The position numbers and the translations under genes were made by a program. DNA of 64,000 bases, taken from the NCBI RefSeq assembly GCF_050624435.1, contig NC_134540.1, positions 104,003,739 through 104,067,738 of the forward strand. The letters run 5' to 3'. Origin of the DNA: Tenrec ecaudatus (lineage: Eukaryota; Chordata; Mammalia; Afrosoricida; Tenrecidae). How positions within the stretch are numbered: the first letter of the stretch is position 1; every line of letters starts with the position of its first letter. The notes below the pieces were generated by a model. That model was given only the letters and a program-made list of their open reading frames with translations, made no database searches and was not told the origin of the DNA. Shown piece by piece: positions 1 to 10,330 of this stretch.

Positions 1-485
1 TGAGACTGAGATGGAACAGGGGCTTCTCAGCCCACTGATGAGTAAAATTGAGTGCCTTCAGGCAGGCGATTGGCTTGCAGAAGTGGGTGCCCTGAGGGCA
101 TCTCTGAGACCTAAAGGAGCTTTGTAATACTAGTCTGAAAAGGGCCAAGGCAAGGAATGGAGTTGCTGAGAGGCTGAGAACCAAGAGAGAGCTGCTGAGA
201 AGGGCTCTGACAAAAGAAGTGTATCTTTAACATTTGGAAACCTGTTCACTTCCCTAACGAGCCTTGTCTTCATGAGTATTGTCTGTGTGTTTTGTGTGGC
301 CATTGTAATGGGTTACAGAACCTCGCCCAGAAGCAGAGTGCTGGAGGAGGTCTGGTCATTGACAGAATCGGGTGAGAAAGTTGGAGGGTAGGGCCATGTC
401 TGCCCCCTCCCTCACAGGTATTATCCTTGCGCAGATGTGGAGTTGTATAGCTGAAGGAGACCAGACTTGCCTGTGACACCATTTC

Positions 486-658
486 TTCAGTCCGTGATTG
501 AGTGCATGGCTGCTACCAGAAAGGTCGGTAGCTTGAACCCACCAGTTACACCCAGGAAAGAGGTGTAGCAGTCTGCTTTCAAAAAGGTTTGCGGCTTGGG
601 AAACCCTATGGGGCAGCTCTACTCTGTCTCACGGGGTTTATTTGAGTCAGAATCAATT
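486..658 (+). repeat. AfroSINE
   Basis: GGTAGCTTGAACCCACCAG and ACCCTATGGGGCAGCTCTAC; the tail reads GAGTCAGAATCAAT. Confidence 0.75.
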
Positions 659-796
659 ACTAATTAGGTCCCACATTTTCTATCTCCAAATACTTTATCT
701 TCTTATAAATTACCCCATGGATATTCATAATCAGCAGCTTATATATTTTCTGCCTACCTTCTGTTTTGTACACAGTAGCCCAAGTAGACATTGAGT

Positions 797-865
797 AACC
801 AAACTCACTGCCATCAAATTGATGCCAATGCACAGTGATGCTATAGGACACAGGGGAGACCCATG
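797..865 (-). repeat. AfroSINE 3' fragment
   Basis: AACCAAACTCACTGCCATCA is the antisense of the SINE 3' end; only about 70 bp remain. Confidence 0.7.
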
Positions 866-1090
866 GGCATCATCAAATTGTGACAAAGGTTTTAGCTCTT
901 TACATGTCTATATCTAACTCATTCCACATCCATAATAATCTCTTCAAGTATTTGAGTAATCTTGCTCTAACCCACTTCTTTTCTTCTCTCCTAACCCCAC
1001 CCCCCACCCCACCCCCACTCACTGGACTTACAGTGTCCACACAGCTCCCTCAAAGCCCTGCTGTTTGCTACAGTTAGCTCCTATCACAAT

Positions 1091-1345
1091 GGCCGCTGAC
1101 TCGTGGTGGCCCCAGGGACAACAGAATGAAATACTTCTTGGTTTTGCACGATCACTACGATCAGTTACAAATCAGACCGCGGGGACCCATGATGTTTTCA
1201 CTGGCTGATTATTCAGAAATAGGTTCAGACAGTTCTGCCTGGTCTCTTACCCACGAAGCTCCTCTGAGACCTATTCAAATCAGAGGAATATGTAAGCCTT
1301 CACTGACAGACACACGGTAGCTGTGCACAGGTATATTGGCCAGAA
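1091..1345 (-). repeat. diverged AfroSINE
   Basis: GACTCGTGGTGGCCCCAGGG and TTTTCACTGGCTGATTATTC are antisense SINE motifs of an older subfamily. Confidence 0.5.
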
Positions 1346-1421
1346 GTCAAACCTGGGTCTTGTGGATGAAAGGCAAGAATGCCACCACAGAAACAAGGCC
1401 CCTGATTTCTCCATTCCCTCC

Positions 1422-1600
1422 CAAACCAACCCCATGGCCATGTGAGCAATTCCAACTCATGGAAACCTCACATGGGTCTGCAATCTATGCAGGGTTATAA
1501 ATCTAGGAGCAGATGGGCTCAATTTCTCCTTCGAGGGATTTGAACCACCAATCTTGATATTACCAGGCCAACCCCTGCACCTACAGTACCACCTAGTTAT
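1422..1600 (-). repeat. AfroSINE
   Basis: CAATTCCAACTCATGGAAAC and GGGATTTGAACCACCAATCT show the antisense tail and tRNA-like T-loop. Confidence 0.7.
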
Positions 1601-1604
1601 CTCA

Positions 1605-1756
1605 ATTACTCCTACTGCCATCGGTTTCCAAGACAGGAAGTGTCCGTGGGATCAGACAGCGTCATCTTTCTCCAGAGGAGCAACCGATGGGTTTGAACCA
1701 CGGACCTCGCTATTAGCAGTCCAAAGCTTACTCCACATTGCCACCAGGGCTTCTTA
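1605..1756 (-). repeat. AfroSINE (abuts the previous copy)
   Basis: GGGTTTGAACCACGGACCTC and CACATTGCCACCAGGGCTTC are the antisense tRNA-like head. Confidence 0.7.
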
Positions 1757-2282
1757 GACTCTCCCTCTCCCGCCTCGTCCTGCCACCTAACCTTCCTCTT
1801 TTAAATCGGATTGTAACTTGATTGTAACAGTTGGTTTGTTTATCTGTTTCCCCTACAGGACTGTTCCCTCCCTGAGGGCAGGAACATTTTGGCTCTGAAA
1901 CACATTATCCAGTAGAGTAACTAGCGAATACCTGGCCCGCAGGGCACTTTCATGAATGAAGAAAGAAAGGAAATAAATCATCAGCCCACCACCGAAATGG
2001 ATCTCACATCATAGAGATAAAAGATATGATTAATTGTAAACCTGTAAACAAGACAACTTTAAAAAAATTCAGCTTAAGATTTTAAACTAAGGTGATTCAT
2101 GAAAGCCCACACCTGTTACAAATATTGAGGAAATGCAATTCGTCACAAGTGGAGCTGAAAGAAATCACAGAGAGTTTATTGTAGGAAAAGATTATTGCAT
2201 TTATTGCATTTGACAGAAGAGTACAGAAAGGTCAACATAAAAATAATTTAGGGGAAAAAACCCCGATGTGTTGCAAATAACC

Positions 2283-2480
2283 AGTTGCTGTCCAGTGGAT
2301 TCTGATTCCTGGCAACCTCGTGGGCGCACAGTCGAACAGCTTGGCAGGGTTGTCATGGCTGTGACCTTTGAGAAACACATCACAGAGGTGCCCCTGGATG
2401 GGTGCAGACCATCAGCCTTCGGGGCAGCAACTGAGTGTCCAATTGCTTGTGCTGCTCGAGGACTTCGGTGGCTGCAAATA
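2283..2480 (-). repeat. AfroSINE, diverged
   Basis: GTCCAGTGGATTCTGATTCC and the following GGCAACCTCGTG are antisense SINE; the head is decayed. Confidence 0.5.
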
Positions 2481-2934
2481 ATGGAAGAAAAAGATCCTGC
2501 GGACCATGCCTGAACACTGAGAGCGCCAGGCTGTGAAAACACAGTGAACAGCTTATGATTCCGTAGGAAGTCCTGGTGGCAGAGTGAGTTACGGGTGGGG
2601 CTGCGAGCTTCAAGGTGAACAGTCCCCAGACTAGCTGCTCCATTTGTTTTCTTTCCTCCCGCCCCACTATCACCTCTAGCATGTTCACCTATCATTTGCC
2701 TCTCAGAAATTCCTCTCTGATACATGACAATGGGCCAAATAGAGGAAAGAAGTAAAAATGATACATTTAGGTCTCTAAATATGTAAATATATAAAGATGG
2801 GCATATTTGTCATTTTGTGTGTGTACAATACAATAAGGAAACAGATGAACTTTGGGCCTCTAATTAAATCTTACCTCAGTAGAAGAACTATTTGTTCTAA
2901 TATTGTGGCAAGGTATAATACCCACCTTCCCCAC

Positions 2935-3260
2935 ACAATTGCTGAAGACAAAATGGGTGCATAAGCAAATATGGTGAAGAAAACTGATGGTGCCCAGCTA
3001 TTAAAAGATATAGTACCTGGGGTCTTAATGGCTTGAAGTTAAAAAAACAGTCATCTGGCAGGAGAACAACAAGGCCCCACATGGAAGAATCACACCAGCC
3101 CGTGTGATCACGGGGTGTCGATGGGAACAGGTATCAGAAGTTCAAAAACAAGCAACCAAATTGATGAGCAAGAACATGGACAAAGTGGAGACCCAAAACC
3201 CACCTGTAGAATGATTTCACAATCCCTCACAGAAGGGATGATATATCCAGGTTGCAGTAC
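2935..3260. repeat. dispersed repeat, copy related to 35830-37060
   Basis: TGAAGACA, GATGGTGCCCAGCTAT, the motif pair TGG(G/T)GTCTT, and CACACCAGCC(C/T)(G/A)TGTGATC occur in the same order and spacing as at 36413-36570. The family name is unknown to me. Confidence 0.6.
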
Positions 3261-3464
3261 AGCACTGATAAAACACATAACTATCCTCTAGTTCTTTAAT
3301 ATTTCTCCCCCACCCCCCACTGTCATGGCCTTACTTTTGCCTCACTAACCTTGCTAGACCTAACTATGTACACTTGTACATCAAGATCTTTAGGTGCATG
3401 AAATCCAAGATAGATAAACCTCTCAGAAACAGTCATGGGAGTAACAATTCCCTGAGGGCACAGG

Positions 3465-3466
<2 letters not shown>

Positions 3467-3508
<42 letters not shown>

Positions 3509-3519
3509 GTAGGTGTGTG
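3467..3519. repeat. (GT)n microsatellite
   Basis: About 22 uninterrupted GT units, then degraded units ending in a G run. Confidence 0.97.
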
Positions 3520-3651
3520 TGGGGGGGATGGGAATTCATAGCAATGACGAATGTATAATCCCAGTTGAGGGGAATGAACAGCAAATTATAGGTGAATGGG
3601 TACACTGGATGTATGGCAATGAAATGTAGATAAAATGTATACCTACCCACG

Positions 3652-3925
3652 GCCATCAAGACAATTCCGACACAGTGCATGGATATTCGCTCCACAGTGA
3701 CTCTACAGGACAGTGTAAAATCGCCTCATAGGGTTTCCAAGGCTAAAATATTTCTGGGGCCCTGGTAGCACTGTACATAAAAGGTTGGGCTGCTACCCTG
3801 AAGGCCAGTGGTTCAAACCTACAGATGCTTTGCTGGCAGTCTGCTTCTGTGATGATTCAGTCTGGTTAATCACTAGGAGTCAGGACCATCGACTCAATGA
3901 CTGTGAGGTTTGTTGTTGCTGGGCT
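3652..3925. repeat. two AfroSINE pieces, minus then plus
   Basis: 3652-3755 is antisense (CATCAAGACAATTCCGACAC). 3756-3925 is sense (GGCCCTGGTAGCACTGTACA ... CCATCGACTCAATGACTGTG). Together they make an inverted pair. Confidence 0.7.
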
Positions 3926-4075
3926 GTTTTTGTTTTTGTTTATAGGGCTGGCCTCTGGGAGTCGGAATCAAATCAACAGCGGTGGCTGTGGGGTGGAGGT
4001 AGAGGTGGAACAATTATGGAAGCAGCCAGGCCCGTCACCATTGTGGCACCAGGATTAAAGGTTTTCAGAACGTTG

Positions 4076-4555
4076 TGTTAGGTCTCTCTCTCCGGCCTAA
4101 ATTCCAACCTCAGTCCTTGGCTCCGCGCGAGAAAGATTTCACGCCGAAGCCGGGCTCGTGATCCAAGTGAATTTAATGAGAGTTCAAAGAAGCTTCAGGT
4201 TTTACACAGCACCCATAGGATTTCTTTGACCATGCGGCCTGGCAGAGACTGCTCCGGGACACGCAAGGATCTCTCTCCTCCCACGAAGACGACCAGACCG
4301 CACAAGCAAGCCAAGATAAGACAAGACCCCTCTCCCTCTCGGTCCTTGCCTTTTCAAGGGTTCCCGGGGGGAGGCGTGGGGAACAACCCTAGGTTGATCC
4401 CATTGGCTGAATTGCAGTCACCTGGCCCAGGTGGGCTGCTCCAGGTGTAACGCCCATCTGGACCCACAGGCAGGAAAATCCAGCTTTTGTCCTTTGTTGG
4501 TCCTCCTGGGCATGCGTAAATGGACTTCCCAATTCCTAGGCTAAGCTACCTAACA
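4076..4555 (-). mobile_element. probable solo LTR, endogenous retrovirus (480 bp)
   Basis: It is bounded by TGTTAGG and CCTAACA, the inverted TG...CA ends of an LTR. Read on the minus strand it has an ATTAAA poly(A) signal (about 4170) followed by a GC-rich R/U5-like end, so it points leftward. Flanking GTTG and GTGG could be a decayed 4-bp target duplication. No internal retroviral genes lie beside it. Class I is my guess. Confidence 0.65.
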
Positions 4556-4606
4556 GTGGCTCTTTGGTGAATGAAAAACTCTACTCAGTCAGCTTCCCAC
4601 GGCCCG

Positions 4607-4635
4607 CCCCACCCCCACCCCCACCCCCACCCCCG
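4607..4635. repeat. (CCCCCA)n short tandem repeat
   Basis: Five units of a C-rich hexamer just left of the LTR-like repeat. Confidence 0.9.
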
Positions 4636-4834
4636 CCACGCCACACCTTTACTCAGTTAGAGTCTCCTTCCTGGCAGCCTCCTGTTTTGTCTAATTGTTA
4701 ATATCAGAACCTTAGATTAGGTGTTGCCCCTACTAACCTACTTCCCTTGACTTCTCAGGAGAGGACAGTCTTTGGCATCTGGGGATGCCACTCCCAGGTT
4801 TTTCAGCCATAAATATTCCTAACGAGGACTGCTA

Positions 4835-5320
4835 TAGTTTATTGTGTCAGCCTGGCCGATAAACACAAGTAGGATTAACTGACGGGCAGAGGAATAAACG
4901 GCTCAGTGAGCCTCACCTTGGTTGTTCTGTGCCTCAGTTTAAAGGGGTACACTACCTGTGGGATGCCTAGCCTGTGCACTGTGTCGCTGTAAGTTGAGGT
5001 CCCTTTAAGCCCACACGATTGGAATGTTTATCTCTGGAGCTGGGGACTGACAGTTGATGACAGTTGGGGACCTGCCTTGCTGTTTGCTGCCTGGGTATAT
5101 ATAGACCAGCTCTCTCTACAGAAGGGGACTGGCACCTGGCAGCTCTCAAAACTTAAAGGACTGCTAGTGTCTCACTGCTTTAAAATTTAACTGTTAATTT
5201 CTTGTATTATCTATCTGTATATTATTTAATGGTTTATTTCTGGAATTATATATCTATCTTTACAAATATATTTATATATAATTACTAGCAATCTGGTTTG
5301 TCTCTCTAGAGAACCCTGTC
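4835..5320 (+). mobile_element. LTR-like dispersed repeat ending at the solo LTR
   Basis: The stretch has a TATATATAGACC box at about 5096, an AT-rich region with ATTTAATGG and the end TCTCTCTAGAGAACCCTG, which I recall from mammalian ERVL-type LTRs. The solo LTR at 5321 is inserted at its 3' end. The family name is uncertain. Confidence 0.45.
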
Positions 5321-5800
5321 TGTTACGGAGTTGCGCCCAACATAGACCACTGACCCACAAGCAGTTGTGAAGTAACAAAGCAAAATTTTATTGCAGAAAG
5401 ACAAAAAGACAAATAGACAAAAAGACAAATAGACAAAAAGACAAATCCGGATTTGGGCTACAGCATGGCCACGCAGGGTCCAACACTGTAGCGTCCGGCC
5501 AAATTTTTTCTTTCCCTTTTATACCCTTAAAACCAGCAAGGCGAGGGGGTAGAGCAAGGAATGGGAAAGGGTGTTTACACAAGATAACAGGGATGCGGGT
5601 AGTTCGGCACATCCTGCTCAGCTTATCTTGGACCAGATGATCTTGCAAAACTTCTTTCTCACATTTAGGAGCAGATAGTTGTAAGGTCACAGTGACTTGC
5701 TTTTCCAAGATAACATACCTCTCTTAGAATGGGGGTGGCACTTAGCTTTTCAAAATGGAGTAACTTAAGACAAATTATTTTATTCTATTAAGCCGTAACA
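5321..5800 (-). mobile_element. solo LTR with 5-bp target-site duplication (480 bp)
   Basis: The ends are TGTTACGG and CCGTAACA, perfect inverted repeats, and CTGTC flanks both sides (5316-5320 and 5801-5805). On the minus strand there is a TATAAAAG box (about 5517-5524) and an AATAAA signal (about 5386-5391), in the order expected of U3-R-U5. Three 16-bp tandem units lie near the right end of R/U5 (5400-5447). No internal region remains, so it arose by LTR-LTR recombination. Its sequence differs from the 4076-4555 LTR. Confidence 0.85.
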
Positions 5801-6107
5801 CTGTCCAATACAAGGACCTCTATAGTTGACCACCAAATGAAAGCACACTGGTTACCTGCTTAGTGGTCAAACACACTGGGGTCTAGCCACATCGTCATGC
5901 CTTAGACCTACACCTACGTAGCTTGTCAAGTGCCTTCACCTCTTCAGCTTCAGTCTCCCTTCTGTAAAAGTGGGGAGAGCGTGGATTGTTGTAAGGATTT
6001 AATTAAGCCATGTTAACCACTTAGCAGTGCCCAGGACACAATTAGGATCAGGAAATATTAGCTATGTGGACATTTTTCTCATCATTCTCCTCTACTTCCA
6101 TCCTCAC

Positions 6108-6410
6108 CAATGACTTTTTTAAAAATCATTTTACTGGGGGCTCATACACCTCTTATTACAATATATACATGCAGCCATTGTGTCAAGCACATTTGTACGT
6201 TTGTTGCCATCATCATTTTCAAAACATTTTCTTTCTACTTGAGACCTTGGTATCAGCTCCTCCTTTATGCCCCTCCCTTCCTCCCCCACCCCTCCTCACT
6301 CACTAACCCATGATAATCATTATTTTTTCATGTCTTACACTGACCAGTGCCTCCCTTCACCCTCCAATGCCTTTTTAGCATATGGCTCATAATTATATTC
6401 TTAACAACTC
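6108..6410 (-). repeat. dispersed repeat family IV, copy 1
   Basis: It begins AAAATCATTTTACTGGGGGC and goes on with TCAAGCACATTTGTACGTTT and TTGGTATCAGCTCCTCCTTT, then a C-rich tract. The same order recurs at 10120, 18215 and 30100. A retroposon 3' end read antisense is likely; the strand is inferred. Confidence 0.6.
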
Positions 6411-6439
6411 AGTGCCTTGCAATCCTCTTTAGAGAAAAG

Positions 6440-6790
6440 TACGTTCACATATTCACTGTCAAGCTGGCTCCAACTCAGGGCACCTCGTGCACAACAACAG
6501 AAGGAATGGTTGTGTGATCCTGTGCCATCTTCACAATGTGGGAGTCCATTTTGGCCGTGGCATCAATCTCTCTCATCCAGGGGTTTTCTCCTCTTCCTTG
6601 GCCCTCTCTGTTGCTAAGCACAATACCTTTTTCTAGCAATTTGTCTTTCCTGATGACGTATCCAAAGCGAGTGAGCCAACGTTTTGCTATCCTTGGATCT
6701 GAAGAACATCCAGGTTGTATTTCTTTTAAGATGGTCCTGTTTGTTCTTTTGGACACATGTTGTACAGTGAACTTACTTGCTATAGCTGTT
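6440..6790 (-). mobile_element. RTE/BovB LINE 3' fragment
   Basis: The minus strand reads through a degraded C-terminal piece of an RTE-type ORF2 (an open frame 6475-6867 containing ENPWMREIDATAKM and SVVVHEVP), like the tail of afrotherian RTE reverse transcriptases. No catalytic RT motifs are present. It is a dead 5'-truncated copy. Confidence 0.7.
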
Positions 6791-6794
6791 TTAT

Positions 6795-7060
6795 CCATAT
6801 GGCTTGGGTTCTCTATAGAAGTGAAACCAGTGAGTCTTTTTTGGGTATATATAGAAAGAGATATCAAGAAATGGCTGAAGCAGTTTTAGTAGTCTGTAAG
6901 CCAAGTCCAGTTCAAGTCCATGGGTCAGATGTAAGCTAAAGGCTCTCCTGACTCCTATAGCTACAGGGGTTGAGAAGCAGGAAGCAAGAACAGCACAGGC
7001 TGGTGGGTGCCAAGCTGAATGAATCCAAGATCATGCAAATGAATCCAAGGTCAGCAACGC
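6795..7060 (+). repeat. dispersed repeat starting TTGGGTTCTCTATAGAA
   Basis: TTGGGTTCTCTATAGAAGTG, GATATCAAGAAATGGCTGAA, AAGTCCATGGGTCAGATGTA and GCTCTCCTGACTCCTATAGC form an order I recall as an abundant afrotherian repeat. It is noncoding. Confidence 0.5.
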
Positions 7061-7786
7061 CTGGGGTTGGCAGGCGCTATAACAGGAGATTAAAGAATGT
7101 GATTCGGAATCCACTTCCAGCAGAAGTGAGCTAGCTTGCACCCACTGGCAGTCTATACCAAGAGTCAGCCATACTCTGAGCGATACCTCCTCAATGTTAC
7201 CAAGACGGGAGCTAGATTAAATGCTTGGCTGCTTCACAGAAGATGACATCCTGGAGTTGACGACACAATATCAGATCACATCACGAGAGAAAGCTCACCC
7301 ACCTAAGTTGTCGGAAATGCTAACTACCACAAATCATCTTTGTCATTCCCGCCCACTCATGTGGACTCTAACTCAGGGGTTGGTCTGTTCCTCCGTTCCT
7401 CTGGGCATAAAAGTGAGTCATCTCAGAGCGTGAGAAGAGAATGCCATGACCATCAAAGGTGAAGAGCCACCAGCAGAGCCTGACGTGGCAGAAGCAGCAG
7501 GGGCACGAGTGAGCTGGGCACAGTGAGGCCATGAGACAGAGCTCTGAGAAAAAGCGGTGGGCTTCCCAGGCCGTGGAAGGGATAACACTGGGTGCCTAGG
7601 ATAGTTTACAGAGTGGGGATACCCTGTAGAGGTTTACCATCATGCAAGGAACTTTGTAACGCTTGCCACAGCAGGGCAGAACCCGAAAGTTCAGCAGGAT
7701 CTGAAAGGCCCAGGGCCAGAGAGAGACGTGCCTGCCAGCCTGCCTAAGAAGAGATGCGATAAACAGAAGATCTCTATCCTTCCAGT

Positions 7787-7986
7787 TTCGTACAACCCAT
7801 AGTGACCCGTAGGACACAGAACTGTTCCCGGTGGGTTTCTGAGACTATACATCTTTACTGGAGTAGAAAGCTTCATCTTTGTCCCACAGACGGAGTCCAA
7901 TTGCTGAACTTGTGGCTAGCAGCCCAAAACATAAGTCACTATGCCCCCTATGAGTCGGAATTGACTCGATGGCAGTGAGTTTGGGA
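7787..7986 (-). repeat. AfroSINE plus a sense 3' scrap
   Basis: Antisense body with GGTGGGTTTCTGAGACTATA; at 7948-7986 a sense tail GAATTGACTCGATGGCAGTG ends it. Confidence 0.75.
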
Positions 7987-8229
7987 GCTTCCCCAATACA
8001 CCCACATAATTGTGAGTATCATCTGTGGGAGCTGTGTGGACATTGCAATGGGTTGGTTCTCGAACCTAGCAGAGAGGAAAGGAGCCACTGAGGGAGAGTG
8101 GGTGTCTGACTAGGGTCAAGAAGTGGGAGGGTGGAGGCACCGCTGACCTCGGCCTCCTAGCCACGCCCTTGGGAAGCTGTGGAATTGGATTGTCCTTCTG
8201 GTGCAGTGAAGGTCAGACGTGGGCCCCAG

Positions 8230-8480
8230 GCCATTTTGTCACCATGGTATAGTCCACTTTTCTCACGAACACCAGAGTTTGAACACATCCATTTTCCTTC
8301 CTTTCTCATCACAAACTTTTACACTTCTTCCTTTCTCGCTATCAGACTTTTCCATGGACGCGAGCTGATTGAAAAGGCCACGGCTTGGATCAGATGCACC
8401 TTAGTGACATTTTTGCCTTTTAAATCTTTAAACAACTCCTGTGTTGGAGATGTGCCCAATGAACGAGACTAATCTATTCT
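8230..8480 (-). mobile_element. RTE/BovB LINE fragment
   Basis: The segment with CACGGCTTGGATCAGATGCA and GATGTGCCCAATGAA matches the antisense of the same RTE consensus, slightly further 5' in ORF2 than the 6440-6790 piece. The frame is broken. Confidence 0.65.
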
Positions 8481-8809
8481 TTCCTGTCCACTAGAACGGG
8501 CTGATACTCAACACATTTGTTTGTTTGCTTCCTAGTTCAGAATTTACTTCTTTGACCTGAAAAATCCCACCACCCTTTCAGTTTCTAAGGCTCTCTTCTC
8601 TGTTCTACCCCCACCCCCCCCACACACACAGAGCAGGAGGAGTGTGTCTTGGTCCCGTCTAGCATGTAAAATTACCCTAACGCTGAGATCCTGACTCAGC
8701 CTCAAACTCCTGAATCCCCTTCTCCAGCGCAGCAGAGATGGCTTCAAACAGCTCATGAAAACTCACACTATCTTTTCGTTCAACTTTCTCAAGAACTGTT
8801 TGACACTTA

Positions 8810-8935
8810 ATTTTTTTTAATTAAGGTAAAATTCACACAGTATAAAAGTCACCATTTTAACTACTTTAAAATGTACAAATGCGCTTTTGGTAAATGTAGT
8901 CATTTATTGATTCACACAAAATGCTTTGGTTGATT
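8810..8935 (-). mobile_element. L1 3'-end fragment, antisense
   Basis: TTAAGGTAAAATTCACACAG and CACCATTTTAACTACTTTAA resemble the antisense 3' UTR of old mammalian L1 elements. Confidence 0.55.
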
Positions 8936-9167
8936 CTTGCCAAACTCTTATTAAATCAGTGTTTATAGTTCAACCGTGATTCGGCAAATAGAACTGTACT
9001 CTAATACCCTCATGATACTTATTGTCATTAAATCTGATATGTGATCTGGTAAACTACTTCTCACACTTATGTAAATTAGTCATTAATATGAAATTTTTTC
9101 CATTGAGGTACTAAGCATAACACGTTTTTCTATTTAATCTACCTTATTAATATCTTCTCTAATCTCA

Positions 9168-9300
9168 AACCAAACTCAGAGCCATTGCCATAGTCAATTC
9201 CAACTCATAGCGACCCTATAGGATAGGGTAGAACTGCCCCTGTTGGTTTCCAAGACTGTAACTCTTTATGGGAGCAGAAAGCCTCATCTTTCTCCCAAAC
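9168..9300 (-). repeat. AfroSINE 3' part
   Basis: CAACTCATAGCGACCCTATA and GAAAGCCTCATCTTTCTCCC. The tRNA-like head is missing. Confidence 0.8.
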
Positions 9301-9457
9301 ATCTTCTCTAGCACATTGTAAAGCCCGAGAACAATCAGCAAAAGAACAAAACAAGTTCCAGTCAGTAATGTTTGCCAATGTCCATGACGTAAATTCATGG
9401 TCAACTGCAATCTACCAGTGTGGCATCACTGAATGTAGTTAAAAAAGAAACACATAC

Positions 9458-9668
9458 AATCAAAAACCAAACCAAACGCACTGCCATCGACTGAGTTCTG
9501 ACACACAGCAACTGTGTCGGATAGAGTAGACTTGCTCCTGTGAGTTTCTGAGACTGTAAATTTTCTTAGGAGTAGAACGTCTCATCGTTCTCCTAAGGAA
9601 TGGCTGGTAGAGTCGAACTGCTGACCTTGCAGTTAGTAGTCCAACTCATAACCCATTACACCAGCATT
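9458..9668 (-). repeat. AfroSINE, near full length
   Basis: From AAAAACCAAACCAAACGCAC to CATAACCCATTACACCAGCA, with GTCGAACTGCTGACCTTGCA between. Confidence 0.85.
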
Positions 9669-10119
9669 ATAAGTAACAGCAAAAAGAGAAGGCAGTAGAC
9701 ATAATGATAAAGATGTAGGGAGGAAAATCTTGGTGAGGTGTTAGCTGCCAGGAGTGAAGGCAGAGGTGAGAACCTGCTCAAATGAGACAGATGGCAGCGC
9801 CATCCCTATCGCAGGGAGAGCGGGAGGAGTGAGCCCTGGAAATCAGGCATTCAATCCTGGGTGCATTCCACTGGAGGTGTTAATGGAGAATCTGAAGTGC
9901 TGGGAACTCAAAGGAGTAATAGCCATCGTGATAAATTTGAGCTGCATCAATTGAAGTGACGACAGTGGCTTAAATGGTGCAGGGGACATCTGAGGAGTAC
10001 AGGAAAGGCTGAGCCCTAAAATCCAGTGCTAATGGGATGTCATCGAGAGGAAGCAAGCCCAGGAGGCCAGGGAAACACAGGAGAGTGGAGAGCTACTCCA
10101 GTCAAAAGAGAAGTTTTTT

Positions 10120-10330
10120 CTTTTCTTTCTTTTTTTAAAAAATTAAAGATTATTTTATTGGGGGCTCTTATAGCAACCCATACATCAATTGTATCAAGCA
10201 TATTTGTACATATGTTGCCATCCTTATTTTCTAGCTGTTTACTTTCCATTAAGCCCTTGGTATCAGCTCCTCTTTTTTCCCTCCCCACCCCACCCCTCTT
10301 GTGACCCTTGATAAAAAGTGTCCTTGTGGG
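10120..10330 (-). repeat. dispersed repeat family IV, copy 2
   Basis: GATTATTTTATTGGGGGCTC, TATCAAGCATATTTGTACAT and CCCTTGGTATCAGCTCCTCT match copy 1, ending in the same C-rich tract. Confidence 0.6.

Noticed and set aside
6475..6867. 130-codon minus-strand frame as a gene
   Set aside because: It is the decayed C-terminal tail of an RTE reverse-transcriptase ORF, without catalytic motifs.
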